NCBI RefSeq assembly: GCF_000308875.1
Contig: NZ_BAGL01000019.1
Span: forward strand, 44,961-108,960
Source of the DNA: Nocardia transvalensis NBRC 15921
Lineage (GTDB): Bacteria > Actinomycetota > Actinomycetes > Mycobacteriales > Mycobacteriaceae
Length of the DNA stretch: 64,000 nucleotides
Direction: 5' to 3'
The first letter of the stretch is position 1. Each line of letters starts with the position of its first letter. The position numbers were made by a program, and so were the translations under genes. The notes below the pieces were generated by a model. The model saw only the letters and a program-made list of their open reading frames with translations. It was not told where the DNA came from and did no database searches. Below are positions 9,231-18,196 of this stretch, piece after piece.

Positions 9231-10407
9231 ATGGGACGGACCCTGTACCGGCTGGCCGCCGCGGTGGCTGTGCTCGGTGTCTCGGCGGTTGCGAACCCAC
9301 CCGCGCACGCGGACCCGGCTCCGCTGAACGGGCTGTTCGCGCTGTCCTCCGGTGTCTGCTCGAACGGGGCCGTCACCGGCAGTTTCTTCCGGATGATCCT
9401 GCCGACCGGTGATGCGGGCGGGCCCTATCTCCAGAACAGCGATTCGGGATGCAGCGACCAGACGGTGACGCCGCTGGCGGCCGGTACGGACGGCGGGCTG
9501 ATCGCGGGCGACTACCAGCCCCAACCCGACGCGGCCTTCGACGGGTCCGGCAACGCCCGGTCGGGGCGGGTGACCACGCCGGTCCGGTTCTACGGCGTCG
9601 ACTTCGCCACGGCGACCAACCCCACCGATCCGCAAACCGGGGCGGGGACGGGGCTGCCGCAGATCCTCGCCGACGGCGGTCAGCTGTCCGGCGATCTCAG
9701 CAGTCTGGGGGTCACCTGGAACAACCAGGTGTTCAACCAGGGTGCGCCCAAACCCGGCGGCGGGCTGCCGGGGAAGACCAGCCCGGTCCGCGGAAGTATC
9801 GACGCCGCAGGCAATTTCGTGCTCGAGTGGACCAGCCAGATCGTCGGCGGGCCGTTCAACAACTTCACCGGGTTGTGGCATCTGGCGGGGCAGTACCGCG
9901 GGGGCGGACTCGCGCAGGGTGCGCCGGCGGCCCAGGTGGTCCCGGCCCAGCCCGCCGCAGCCCCGCCCGCACCCGGCGCACCGCTCGCGCCGGTCGCCTC
10001 GCCAGTGCCCGGTCGCGCCTGCGCCCGCTGCGCCACCTGCGCCCGGCGCGCCACCCGCACCGGCCGCACCCGGTGGGTCGCCCGCATCTGGTGCGTTGCC
10101 TGCGTCTGGTGCGCCCTCCGCGCCCGGTGTGCAGTCTGTGCCCGGTGCGTCGGCCGTGCCCGGTGCGGCGTCAGGGCTCACCGCGCCCCCCGCTCCCGGT
10201 GCGTCTCCTGCTTCCGGTGCGCCGGATGTGGCGGGCGGGAATGCTGCTGTCGCGCAAGGGCAACCCGCGTTGGCGGCGAGGACTGCCGAGCTTCCGGGGC
10301 GGCGGCGGGATCCGGTGTGGCTGGTGCCGTTGCTGGTGGTGCTCGCGGTGGTTGCCACCGGCGCCTTCTTCAGTGCTGATCGGCTGACCGGGCGGCGGCG
10401 CTCGTGA
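9231..10407 (+). CDS. Exported domain protein, C-terminal anchor, frameshifted
   Basis: First gene of an uncharacterised envelope operon. A signal peptide (cleavage near AHA27/D28) is followed by a roughly 200-residue domain, a Pro/Ala/Gly-rich stalk, and a C-terminal membrane helix (WLVPLLVVLAVVATGAFF) with a basic tail. The domain also occurs in the lipoprotein at 11423 (shared FRM-P, TNP-DPQT, DLSS, FNQGAPKP, IVGGPFN-FTG-WHL). The frame that begins at 9231 loses its Pro/Ala character after about 10010, while the stalk and anchor continue in the next frame and end at 10407. Removing one base from CCCGG at 10008-10012 joins them. The GTGA overlap with the next gene supports the 10407 end. 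It may be a sequencing error, a mutation or phase variation. Start chosen for its GAAGGACGA ribosome site. Family not recognised. Confidence 0.6.
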
Positions 10408-11426
10408 CCTCGGCCTCGCGGAGTTCCGGGCTGCCCGCTTATGCGGACTTCGTGTCCAGTGTGGAGGTGGCGCGGGCGGCGCGGCCGCGATGGCCGTTCG
10501 TGATCCTGACGGCTGTCGGGGTTGCGCTGATCGTGGTCCCGATCGTGACCGGGATGTTTCCGCGAACGGTGAAGGGAGAGGCCATGATCGACGGCTTCGC
10601 GCCGTTCGTGTCCGAATCGGCGGTGGCCGGGTTCCGCTCCGATCTCGCCGTGCTCGGCGATGCCCGTACGACGGTGCTCGACCTGCGGGCGCGTGGTCAG
10701 GAGCCCGGCGGGTCCGAGCGCATCGACAAGTTCGTCGGCGACTATCCCGGCATCCGTTCCGATATCGCGGGGATGATCGACACGATCGACGAGCGCCGCG
10801 GGGATTACCAGCGCCTCGCGGGTCTACCGCCGTTCGGCACTCTGCCCTGGCTGCTGGCTCTGCCCGGTGTACTACTCACCGCCGCAGGCGTATTCGGCTT
10901 TCGACGGGCGGCCGACGGCGAGACGGCGCCGGTATCGCGGTCGGTGGCGGCGCTCGCGGGTGTGGTGCTCGTCGCCGTCCCCGTCGTGGGCGGGTTGTTC
11001 GGCGCCGCGAGTGCCGGTCAGCCGGTGATCGACGGATTCCGGCCGCTGCTCACCCAGACCGAGGTGCGAAAGGTCCAGGGCTACTTCGTCACCCTCGTGG
11101 CCGCCGACGGCGAGTTGAACAGCCGCTACCTGCCCGCCGTGCGCGCCGCGCATCCCGAGGCGGACCTGGCGGGCCTCACCACGCTCGAATCGCGCTGGCA
11201 GCCCATGACATCCCGGTTCGCCGCGCTGATCGGCGCCATGAACGACAACATCGAGAATTTCGACGCCGTGGCCGCGCTGAACGATTCGACGAAACCGCTG
11301 GGGTTCGGCGGGTTCCGGGCGCTGGGCTGGTTCTATCTCGTGCCCGGCGCGCTCGTCCTCGCGGTGCTGGCGGCCGGAATACGTAAGCGGGACAGCGCGA
11401 CCGCGCCTGGAGGTACTCGGAAATGA
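10404..11426 (+). CDS. Membrane protein with duplicated TM-ectodomain module
   Basis: Unrecognised membrane protein of 340 residues, second gene of the envelope operon. Four hydrophobic helices are visible (about 30-52, 148-167, 178-200 and 308-328). They bracket two extracytoplasmic segments of about 100 residues, each beginning with a related motif (MIDGFAPFVSESAV and VIDGFRPLLTQTEV), so the protein looks like an internal duplication of a TM-ectodomain-TM unit. It starts at a GTG overlapping the previous stop as GTGA and ends overlapping the next start as ATGA, which implies translational coupling on both sides. Possibly a membrane scaffold for the exported partners (inference). Confidence 0.75.
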   Translation: MTSASRSSGLPAYADFVSSVEVARAARPRWPFVILTAVGVALIVVPIVTGMFPRTVKGEAMIDGFAPFVSESAVAGFRSDLAVLGDARTTVLDLRARGQEPGGSERIDKFVGDYPGIRSDIAGMIDTIDERRGDYQRLAGLPPFGTLPWLLALPGVLLTAAGVFGFRRAADGETAPVSRSVAALAGVVLVAVPVVGGLFGAASAGQPVIDGFRPLLTQTEVRKVQGYFVTLVAADGELNSRYLPAVRAAHPEADLAGLTTLESRWQPMTSRFAALIGAMNDNIENFDAVAALNDSTKPLGFGGFRALGWFYLVPGALVLAVLAAGIRKRDSATAPGGTRK

Positions 11427-12244
11427 AGGCACGCGCACTTCTCGGTGCGGCACTGATATCGGCCGTCGCGGTGCTGTCCGGATGCTCCGGCGACGACACA
11501 CCGGCGTCGACAGGACCCGAACGCCTCGTCGGGCTGCTCCGGTTCACGCCGGGCGCGGTCAGCGGGGTCGGTGTGACCGGGACCTGGTTCCGCATGGTGC
11601 AGCCCGGTGGTACCGCTGAGAAGGGGCCGTATATGCCCAACGGCGATTCGCCCGCGCAGGGCGGTTCGACCACGCTGCTGGAACCCGGCAGCGCAGGCGG
11701 CCTGCGCACGGGCGGGTTCCAGAGCGAGCCGAATCCCGGTTTCGACCACGGCAATTCGCTGGCCGCGTCGATCACGAAGCCGACCAAGTTCTTCGCGGTC
11801 GAGTTCGGGACCTCCACCAATCCCGTCGATCCGCAGACGCAGCGCAGCGTCCCGCCGCCGACGGTCACGAACGACGGCGGAACGCTCACCGCGGATCTGT
11901 CGTCGTGGGCGGCCTCGTGGAACGACCAGGAATTCAACCAGGGCGCGCCGAAACCGCCGGAGAAACAGGGCGCTCAGGTCGCCGGGACCGAACAGGTGCA
12001 GAAGGTCTGGGACTGGGTGGCCCACCAATGGCTGAACCAGCCGAAAGGCGATGCGCCCCAAGGTCCTTCCGCCACGGGTACCTACGACTCGAAGACGCGG
12101 AAGTTCACCTTGCAGTGGACCAGCCTGATCGTCGGCGGCCCCTTCAACGGCTTCACCGGGGTCTGGCATCTCGAGGGCGTATTCGAGCCCGGCGACGCCG
12201 CTCCGGAGGCCGCACCCCAGTCCCCGCCCACGTCCACGAAATAA
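11423..12244 (+). CDS. Lipoprotein paralogous to the 9231 product
   Basis: Predicted lipoprotein of 273 residues. The lipobox LSGC puts the acylated Cys at position 21. The mature part is the same domain as in the first gene of the operon: FRMVQPGG, GPYMPNGDS, FGTSTNPVDPQT, DLSSW, FNQGAPKPP and IVGGPFNGFTGVWHLEGVF all align. It has an extra segment of about 35 residues (around VQKVWDWVAHQW) and lacks the stalk and anchor, so it is held to the membrane by lipid rather than a helix. The ATG overlaps the preceding stop by 4 bases. Domain function unknown. Confidence 0.8.
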   Translation: MKARALLGAALISAVAVLSGCSGDDTPASTGPERLVGLLRFTPGAVSGVGVTGTWFRMVQPGGTAEKGPYMPNGDSPAQGGSTTLLEPGSAGGLRTGGFQSEPNPGFDHGNSLAASITKPTKFFAVEFGTSTNPVDPQTQRSVPPPTVTNDGGTLTADLSSWAASWNDQEFNQGAPKPPEKQGAQVAGTEQVQKVWDWVAHQWLNQPKGDAPQGPSATGTYDSKTRKFTLQWTSLIVGGPFNGFTGVWHLEGVFEPGDAAPEAAPQSPPTSTK

Positions 12245-12269
12245 GCTCTACGACAAGGAGTTCGGGTCG

Positions 12270-13387
12270 ATGACTTCCCCCACGACGCCGAAGCCGTGGC
12301 TCACCGCCGCCGTCCGGATCGCCGCCGCCGTGACGGCGCTGGGCAGCACGGTCGCGGCCACGGCGCTCACCATCCGCGACCACGACGAGCCGGTTGCCGC
12401 GGTGGTGTCGCAGGCTGGGCCTGCCGGTGCCGCGAAGCCCGCGCAGTCGGCCCTCGGAACCTCGGGCGAGCCAGGGGCACCGGGCACGTCAGCGGCGCCC
12501 GGAGTGCCGGGCGCGGCAGGAGCACCCGGTGCGCCGGGTGGATCCGCAACCTCCGCCGCGCCGGGTGGACTCGGGGCTCCGGGTGCGCCGGGGGCACCCG
12601 GAGCATCGAGTTCGCCGGGGGTACCGGGGCATCGGCTCCGCTGGGTGGGCCCGCGGCATCGGCTCCGCTGGGTGGGCCCGCGGCGTCGACCCCGCTGGGT
12701 GGACCCGCGGCGTCGACCCCGCTGGGTGGACCCGGAGCGTCGGCGGCCCCGGGCGGGCCCTCGGCGTCGGTGCCGCTCGGTGGGGCCACCGGTCCCGGCC
12801 CGGGTGCTTCCGTGCCGTTGAACGGGGGTGCGCAAAGTCCCGGCGTCGGCGATTCTGTGCCTCTGGCCGGGGCGCCCGGTGCCGGGAATCTGTTCGACGC
12901 CGCTCCGGCGAATACCCAGCCGCCCTGCCCGCTCGGGTGGCCCGCGCCGCGGCAGCAGGGTGGTCTGGCGTCGCTGATCGGGTTGGCGCCGCTGGCGGGG
13001 CCGTTCTCGTCGGAGGCCTTCGCGCTGGGGTCGGTGTATCAGCCGCTGCTGCAACTGGCCGGGCCCACGCTCGCGGAGATCGCGCCGGTGATCCGCGGGT
13101 ACCAGCCGCTCATCGATCCGGTGATCGCGCAGGTTCAGGGCGTGGAAGCCGTTGTGCTGGAAGCGATCCTGCCCTACTACGGTCCTTATCGGGACCAGCT
13201 GATCGCTGCCGAGGGTGATCTCGCCAGGCAGCTCGCACCGGCCCTGAACCGGATCCACGACAGTGAGGCGGCCTCCTGCTTCGTGGCCTGGCAGGGACAG
13301 CTCATCGATCAGGCCAAGGGCGGTCCGATCCGGGTCGCCTCGCTCGCCCATCCCGGGACCATGGTCGAACTCGGCCCGGAGCGCTGA
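12270..13387 (+). CDS. Membrane-anchored collagen-like protein, frameshifted
   Basis: Fourth gene of the envelope operon, 25 bases after the lipoprotein, with an AAGGAG ribosome site. An N-terminal membrane helix (about 10-34) precedes a long Gly-Ala-Pro tract resembling collagen-like repeats. A helical C-terminal domain of about 150 residues (YQPLLQLAGPTLAEIAPVI, and SEAASCFVAWQGQLIDQ) ends at 13387. The initial frame turns Arg/Trp-rich after about 12630, while the Gly/Pro repeats and C-terminal domain continue in another frame. Adding one G to the run at 12626-12629 restores a single frame. The repeat units just after this point are 27 bp long. It could be phase-variable, mutated or mis-sequenced. 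Product family not recognised. Confidence 0.55.
12629..12736 (+). repeat. 27-bp tandem repeats, four units
   Basis: Four consecutive 27-bp units start at 12629, 12656, 12683 and 12710. The first two are identical; the last two differ at a few positions. Degenerate fifth and sixth units reach about 12790. Each unit encodes nine residues of the type ASxPLGGPA in the downstream frame. The unit length is a multiple of three, so copy-number change alone would not shift the frame. Confidence 0.85.
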
Positions 13388-13440
13388 CGAGGAACCATCG
13401 CGAAGTGGCGTAGAGCACACCTCGGGCAACCGTCTAGAAA

Positions 13441-13458
13441 TACTTGGACGTCCAACTA
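13441..13458. promoter_or_regulatory. 18-bp operator in mmsA promoter
   Basis: TACTTGGACGTCCAACTA is palindromic except at one base pair and lies 69 bases upstream of the mmsA start. It matches the icmF-promoter site (9036-9053) in 16 of 18 positions. Its position next to a possible -10 element (TATAGG, 13456-13461) suggests repression by occlusion. The cognate regulator is not recognised in this window. Confidence 0.65.
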
Positions 13459-13526
13459 TAGGATGACCGCACATCCGGTGGTGCGTCGTCGTGCGCCACC
13501 ACGTCGACTCCGAGGACGGCACTGGC

Positions 13527-15026
13527 ATGGTTCGTGAACTGACACATTTCATCGGCGGGAAGCATGTGGCCGGGTCGTCCGGCACGTTCGGTGACGTCTA
13601 CGACCCGAGCGTGGGGCAGGTGCAGGCGCGGGTGCCGCTGGCCGGCGTGGCCGAGGTCGAGGCGGCCGTGGCGAACGCGGCCGCCGCGCAGCCGGAGTGG
13701 GCGGCGTTCAACCCGCAGAAGCGGGCGCGGGTGCTGATGAAGTTCCTGACGCTGGTGCAGGACGAGATGGATTCGCTCGCGGCGCTGCTGTCGTCGGAGC
13801 ACGGCAAGACCATCGCGGACGCCAAGGGCGATATCCAGCGCGGGCTCGAGGTCGTCGAATTCGCCACCGGCATACCGCATCTGCTCAAGGGTGAGTACAC
13901 CGAGAGCGCGGGCACCGGCATCGACGTGTATTCGCTGCGCCAGCCGCTGGGCGTGGTCGCGGGCATCACGCCGTTCAACTTCCCGGCCATGATCCCGCTG
14001 TGGAAGGCCGGTCCGGCACTGGCGTGCGGAAACGCGTTCGTGCTCAAGCCTTCCGAGCGCGATCCGTCCGTGCCGCTGCGGCTGGCCGAGCTGTTCCTCG
14101 AGGCGGGGCTGCCCGCCGGGGTGTTCAACGTGGTCAACGGCGACAAGGTGGCCGTGGACGCGCTGCTGACCGATCCGCGCGTCCAGGCCGTGGGATTCGT
14201 GGGTTCGACGCCGATCGCGCAGTACATCTACGAGACCGCGACCGCGCACGGCAAGCGCGCCCAGTGCTTCGGCGGCGCCAAGAACCACGCGATCGTCATG
14301 CCGGACGCCGACCTCGACGACGTGGCGGACCAGCTGATCGGCGCCGGCTACGGTTCGGCGGGCGAGCGCTGCATGGCCGTGTCTGTTGCCGTGCCCGTCG
14401 GTGAGGAGACCGCGGAGCGCTTGCGCGCCAAGCTGATCGAGCGTGTGCGGAAGCTGAATGTCGGCCGCTCCGACGATCCGGGCGCCGATTTCGGCCCGCT
14501 GGTCGGCCGCGACGGCGTGGACCGGGTGAACGCCTATGTCCAGGTCGGTGTCGATGAGGGCGCCGAGCTGGTGATCGACGGGCGCGGCGTCACGGTCGAC
14601 GGTGCGGCGGACGGATTCTTCGCCGGGGCAACGCTGTTCGACAACGTCACCCCCGAGATGCGCATCTACAAGGAAGAGATCTTCGGCCCGGTGCTGACCA
14701 TCGTGCGCGCGAAGGACTACGAGGAGGCGCTGCGCCTGCCGAACGAGCACGAATACGGCAACGGCGTCGCCATTTTCACCCGCGACGGCGATACCGCCCG
14801 CGATTTCGCGGCGCGGGTGCAGGTCGGCATGGTCGGCGTGAACGTGCCGATTCCGGTGCCGATCGCCTACCACACCTTCGGCGGCTGGAAGCGTTCCGGC
14901 TTCGGCGATCTCAACCAGCACGGCCCCGACTCCATCCGCTTCTACACCAAGACCAAGACGGTGACGCAGCGCTGGCCGAAGGGACTCAAGGAGTCCAATG
15001 CCTTCGTCATCCCGACGATGGATTGA
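13527..15026 (+). CDS. mmsA: Methylmalonate-semialdehyde dehydrogenase
   Basis: CoA-acylating aldehyde dehydrogenase of 499 residues converting methylmalonate semialdehyde to propionyl-CoA with NAD and CoA, the last valine-specific step. The catalytic Cys is residue 282, in GERCMA, and the family signature TPFNFPAMIPLW is present. The ATG at 13527 is preferred over an upstream in-frame start because GAGGA lies 10 bases ahead and the protein begins at the normal point (FIGGKHV). First gene of a five-gene operon with the other valine-degradation enzymes, driven by a promoter with the 18-bp palindrome. Confidence 0.92.
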   Translation: MVRELTHFIGGKHVAGSSGTFGDVYDPSVGQVQARVPLAGVAEVEAAVANAAAAQPEWAAFNPQKRARVLMKFLTLVQDEMDSLAALLSSEHGKTIADAKGDIQRGLEVVEFATGIPHLLKGEYTESAGTGIDVYSLRQPLGVVAGITPFNFPAMIPLWKAGPALACGNAFVLKPSERDPSVPLRLAELFLEAGLPAGVFNVVNGDKVAVDALLTDPRVQAVGFVGSTPIAQYIYETATAHGKRAQCFGGAKNHAIVMPDADLDDVADQLIGAGYGSAGERCMAVSVAVPVGEETAERLRAKLIERVRKLNVGRSDDPGADFGPLVGRDGVDRVNAYVQVGVDEGAELVIDGRGVTVDGAADGFFAGATLFDNVTPEMRIYKEEIFGPVLTIVRAKDYEEALRLPNEHEYGNGVAIFTRDGDTARDFAARVQVGMVGVNVPIPVPIAYHTFGGWKRSGFGDLNQHGPDSIRFYTKTKTVTQRWPKGLKESNAFVIPTMD

Positions 15027-15028
15027 GC

Positions 15029-16168
15029 GTGTTCCAACTCGACGAGGACGAGAGGGCGATCACCGAGACCGCGCGTGGTTTCGCCGACGAACTGCTCGCG
15101 CCGCACGCCCTGGAATGGGATGAGCGCAAACACTTCCCGGTCGATGTGGTGCGCAAGGCGGGCTCGCTCGGCATGGGCGGCGTCTACGTCGGCGAGGACG
15201 TGGGCGGGTCCGGACTGCGCCGGTTGGACGCGGTCCGTGTCTTCGAGCAGCTGGCGACCGGATGTCCGGCGATCGCCGCGTACATCTCCATCCACAACAT
15301 GGTGGCGTGGATGATCGACAGTTACGGCAATGAGGCGCAACGTCATCGGTGGCTGCCGGGCCTGACGGCGATGGACCAGCTCGGCAGCTACGCGCTGACC
15401 GAGCCCGGGGTCGGCTCGGACGCGGCGGCGTTGAGCACCAAGGCCGTTCGCGACGGTGACGACTATCTGCTCACCGGCGTCAAGCAATTCATCTCCGGCG
15501 CGGGCAGCACCGATGTGTATGTGGTGATGGCACGCACCGGAGATTCCGGCGCCGGTGGCATCTCCGCGTTCATCGTGCCGGCCGACACCCCCGGAATCTC
15601 GTTCGGCGCCAACGAGAAGAAGATGGGCTGGAACGCGCAGCCCACCCGGCAGGTCGTCTTCGACGAGGCACGGGTGCCCGCGGCGAATCTGCTCGGCGCG
15701 GAGGGCAACGGGTTCCGCATCGCCATGAACGGCCTCAACGGTGGGCGGCTCAATATCGCGGCGTGCTCGCTCGGCGGCGCGCAGGCGGCGCTGGACAGGA
15801 CCGTCTCGTATCTCGCGCAGCGCGAGGCATTCGGCGCACGGCTGCTGGACAATCCGGCGCTGCAATTCGAGCTGGCCGATATGCGTACCGCGGTGGAGGC
15901 GTCCCGGACGCTGCTGTGGCGGGCCGCGGCCGCGCTCGACGCCGATGCCGGCGACAAGGTGGAACTCTGCGCGATGGCCAAGCGCTTCACCACCGACGCC
16001 GGCTTCGAAGTGGCCAACAAGGCCCTCCAATTGCACGGCGGCTACGGCTATCTCGCCGAATACGGCGTGGAGAAGATCGTCCGGGATCTGCGCGTGCACC
16101 AGATCCTCGAGGGCACCAACGAAATCATGCGGGTGGTCGTCGCCCGATCAGTGGTAGGAGCAACATGA
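15029..16168 (+). CDS. Acyl-CoA dehydrogenase, probable isobutyryl-CoA type
   Basis: FAD-dependent acyl-CoA dehydrogenase of about 379 residues. It is expected to oxidise isobutyryl-CoA to methacrylyl-CoA, judged by its operon partners. Family motifs include YALTEPGVGSDAA, the flavin-contact region around KQFISGAG, and the C-terminal QILEGTNEIMR carrying the catalytic Glu. The start is GTG 15029, or TTG 15023 overlapping the mmsA stop as TTGA. It competes for substrate with IcmF. Confidence 0.88.
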   Translation: MFQLDEDERAITETARGFADELLAPHALEWDERKHFPVDVVRKAGSLGMGGVYVGEDVGGSGLRRLDAVRVFEQLATGCPAIAAYISIHNMVAWMIDSYGNEAQRHRWLPGLTAMDQLGSYALTEPGVGSDAAALSTKAVRDGDDYLLTGVKQFISGAGSTDVYVVMARTGDSGAGGISAFIVPADTPGISFGANEKKMGWNAQPTRQVVFDEARVPAANLLGAEGNGFRIAMNGLNGGRLNIAACSLGGAQAALDRTVSYLAQREAFGARLLDNPALQFELADMRTAVEASRTLLWRAAAALDADAGDKVELCAMAKRFTTDAGFEVANKALQLHGGYGYLAEYGVEKIVRDLRVHQILEGTNEIMRVVVARSVVGAT

Positions 16169-17262
16169 GCGACGAGGTTCTCATCGACAAGCGCGACGGG
16201 CTCGGCCTGATCACGCTCAACCGGCCCAAGGCCATCAACGCACTGAATCATCCGATGGCACTGGCCGTTCTGGCCGCGCTGCGGCAGTGGGCCGAGGACG
16301 ACGAGGTGCGCGCGGTCGTGGTGACCGGTGCGGGTGAGCGCGGGCTGTGCGCGGGCGGCGATATCGTCGCCATCTACGAGGACGCCAAGGACTCCGACGG
16401 CGGTGCGGGGTCGCCGTCGGGGAAGTTCTGGCGCGACGAGTACATCCTCAACGCCTACATCGGCCGCTACCCGAAGCCGTACGTGGTCGTCATGGACGGC
16501 ATCGTGATGGGCGGCGGCGTGGGCCTGTCCGGGCACGGCAGTCACCGCATCGTCACCGAGCGCTCCAAGGTCGGCATGCCCGAGACCGGTATCGGTTTCG
16601 TCCCGGATGTCGGTGGTACACACCTGCTTTCGCGGACGCCGGGAGAGATCGGCACGCATGTCGCGCTCACCGCCGCGCGCATGGGGGTCGGTGACGCCAT
16701 CGCCGCCGGATTCGCCGACTACTACGTCCCTTCCGATCGGATTCCGTCGCTGCTCGAGGCCCTGCGCACCGCCGAACCGGAGGTCGCGATCGCCAAATTC
16801 GCCCAGGCCGCGCCGCCGTCCGAGCTTGTCGCGCAACGGCAGTGGATCGATGCCTGCTACAGCGCCGATACCGTCGAGGAGATCGTGTCGCGGTTGCGGG
16901 CGCATCCGTCCGCGGCGGCGAATGCCGCGGCCTCTGACGTCATGGCGAAATCGCCGGTGGCACTGAAGGTGACATTGCGATCGCTGCGCAATGCCCGCAC
17001 TCTTGCCACCCTGGAGGAGACGCTGAACGAGGAGTACCGCGTCTCGGTCGCCGCCCTGTCCAGCCACGATCTGGTCGAGGGTATCCGCGCGCAGGTGGTC
17101 GACAAGGACCGCGATCCGCAGTGGCAGCCCGCCACTCTCGACGACGTCACGGCCGAGCAGGTCGACTCCTACTTCACCGCACTGGGCGACGACGATCTGG
17201 ATCTCGTTGCCCCGGAAGGACCTCCGTATGAGCGTCAGGGCCGGAGGCGGCAGCATGCGTAA
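16165..17262 (+). CDS. 3-hydroxyisobutyryl-CoA hydrolase
   Basis: Crotonase-fold hydrolase of 365 residues that releases 3-hydroxyisobutyrate from its CoA ester, sparing the cell toxic methacrylyl-CoA. The oxyanion-hole motif GLCAGGD and the HIBCH-type sequence MPETGIGFVPDVGGT distinguish it from shorter enoyl-CoA hydratases, as does its length. It starts with an ATGA overlap on the preceding stop and overlaps the following mmsB start by 8 bases. The C-terminal tail past residue 350 is poorly conserved-looking and basic. Confidence 0.9.
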   Translation: MSDEVLIDKRDGLGLITLNRPKAINALNHPMALAVLAALRQWAEDDEVRAVVVTGAGERGLCAGGDIVAIYEDAKDSDGGAGSPSGKFWRDEYILNAYIGRYPKPYVVVMDGIVMGGGVGLSGHGSHRIVTERSKVGMPETGIGFVPDVGGTHLLSRTPGEIGTHVALTAARMGVGDAIAAGFADYYVPSDRIPSLLEALRTAEPEVAIAKFAQAAPPSELVAQRQWIDACYSADTVEEIVSRLRAHPSAAANAAASDVMAKSPVALKVTLRSLRNARTLATLEETLNEEYRVSVAALSSHDLVEGIRAQVVDKDRDPQWQPATLDDVTAEQVDSYFTALGDDDLDLVAPEGPPYERQGRRRQHA

Positions 17263-18196
17263 CCACGGAGGCCCCGCTCATACGGACGAAAGAGCACAGT
17301 TGGCTACGACTGTCGCATTCCTGGGCCTCGGGCATATGGGCGGGCCGATGGCCGCGAACCTGGTGCGGGCCGGATACCGTGTGCTGGCCTTCGATCCGGT
17401 CCCGGCCGCGCGGGAGCAGGCGCGTGCCGACGGGGCCACGGTGATCGATACCGCCGTGGCGGCCGTTGCCGAGGCCGAGGTGGTTGTCACCATGCTGCCC
17501 AATGGTCGCATCGTGCTCGACGTCTACCGCGAGATCCTCGACGCCGCCGCGCCGGGCACGCTGTTCGTCGACTGCTCCACGATCGATGTCGCCGATGCCA
17601 AACAGGCCGCGGAACAGGCTGTGGCCGCGGGACATCGGGCCCTGGACGCCCCGGTCTCCGGCGGCGTCTCGGGCGCGGCCGCGGGCACCCTGACCTTCAT
17701 GGTCGGCGGTGCGGCCGAGGATTTCGCTGCCGCACTGCCGCTGCTCGAGGTGATGGGCGGCAAGGTCGTGCACTGCGGCGGAGCGGGCGTCGGGCAGGCC
17801 GCCAAGATCTGCAACAACATGATGCTGGGCATCTCCATGATCGGTCTGTCCGAGGCCATCGTGCTGGGCGAGAAACTGGGACTGAGTCACGACAGGTTCT
17901 TCGACGTCGTCTCCACGGCCTCGGGCCAGTGCTGGTCGCTGACCACCTACTGCCCGGTGCCCGGACCCGTGCCCACCAGCCCCGCCAACAACGACTACCA
18001 GCCCGGCTTCGCCACCGCGCTGATGACCAAAGATCTGGGCCTGGCCGCGAACGCGCTGCGCGACAACGGCGTCGACGGGCGGATCGGCCTGCTCGCCGCC
18101 GAACTGTACGAGCGGTTCAACCAGGACGCCGCGGAGAAGGACTTCTCCGCTATCGTCACCGATATCCGTACCCGATCCGGAGAGGAACAGCTGTGA
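17255..18196 (+). CDS. mmsB: 3-hydroxyisobutyrate dehydrogenase
   Basis: NAD-dependent beta-hydroxyacid dehydrogenase of 313 residues oxidising 3-hydroxyisobutyrate to methylmalonate semialdehyde. It has the cofactor motif [10 protein letters not shown], the substrate motif [16 protein letters not shown] and the catalytic Lys in GQAAKICNN. Three in-frame starts exist; ATG 17255 is chosen for its GGAGG site seven bases ahead. Even so, about 17 residues precede the Rossmann fold, so a TTG at 17300 remains possible. It overlaps the hydrolase stop and is followed by a GTGA overlap with the hydratase. Confidence 0.9.
   Translation: MRNHGGPAHTDERAQLATTVAFLGLGHMGGPMAANLVRAGYRVLAFDPVPAAREQARADGATVIDTAVAAVAEAEVVVTMLPNGRIVLDVYREILDAAAPGTLFVDCSTIDVADAKQAAEQAVAAGHRALDAPVSGGVSGAAAGTLTFMVGGAAEDFAAALPLLEVMGGKVVHCGGAGVGQAAKICNNMMLGISMIGLSEAIVLGEKLGLSHDRFFDVVSTASGQCWSLTTYCPVPGPVPTSPANNDYQPGFATALMTKDLGLAANALRDNGVDGRIGLLAAELYERFNQDAAEKDFSAIVTDIRTRSGEEQL

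Noticed and set aside
12629..12790. Possible CRISPR-like array
   Set aside because: The repeats are directly adjacent without spacers and encode collagen-like residues; no cas genes are present.
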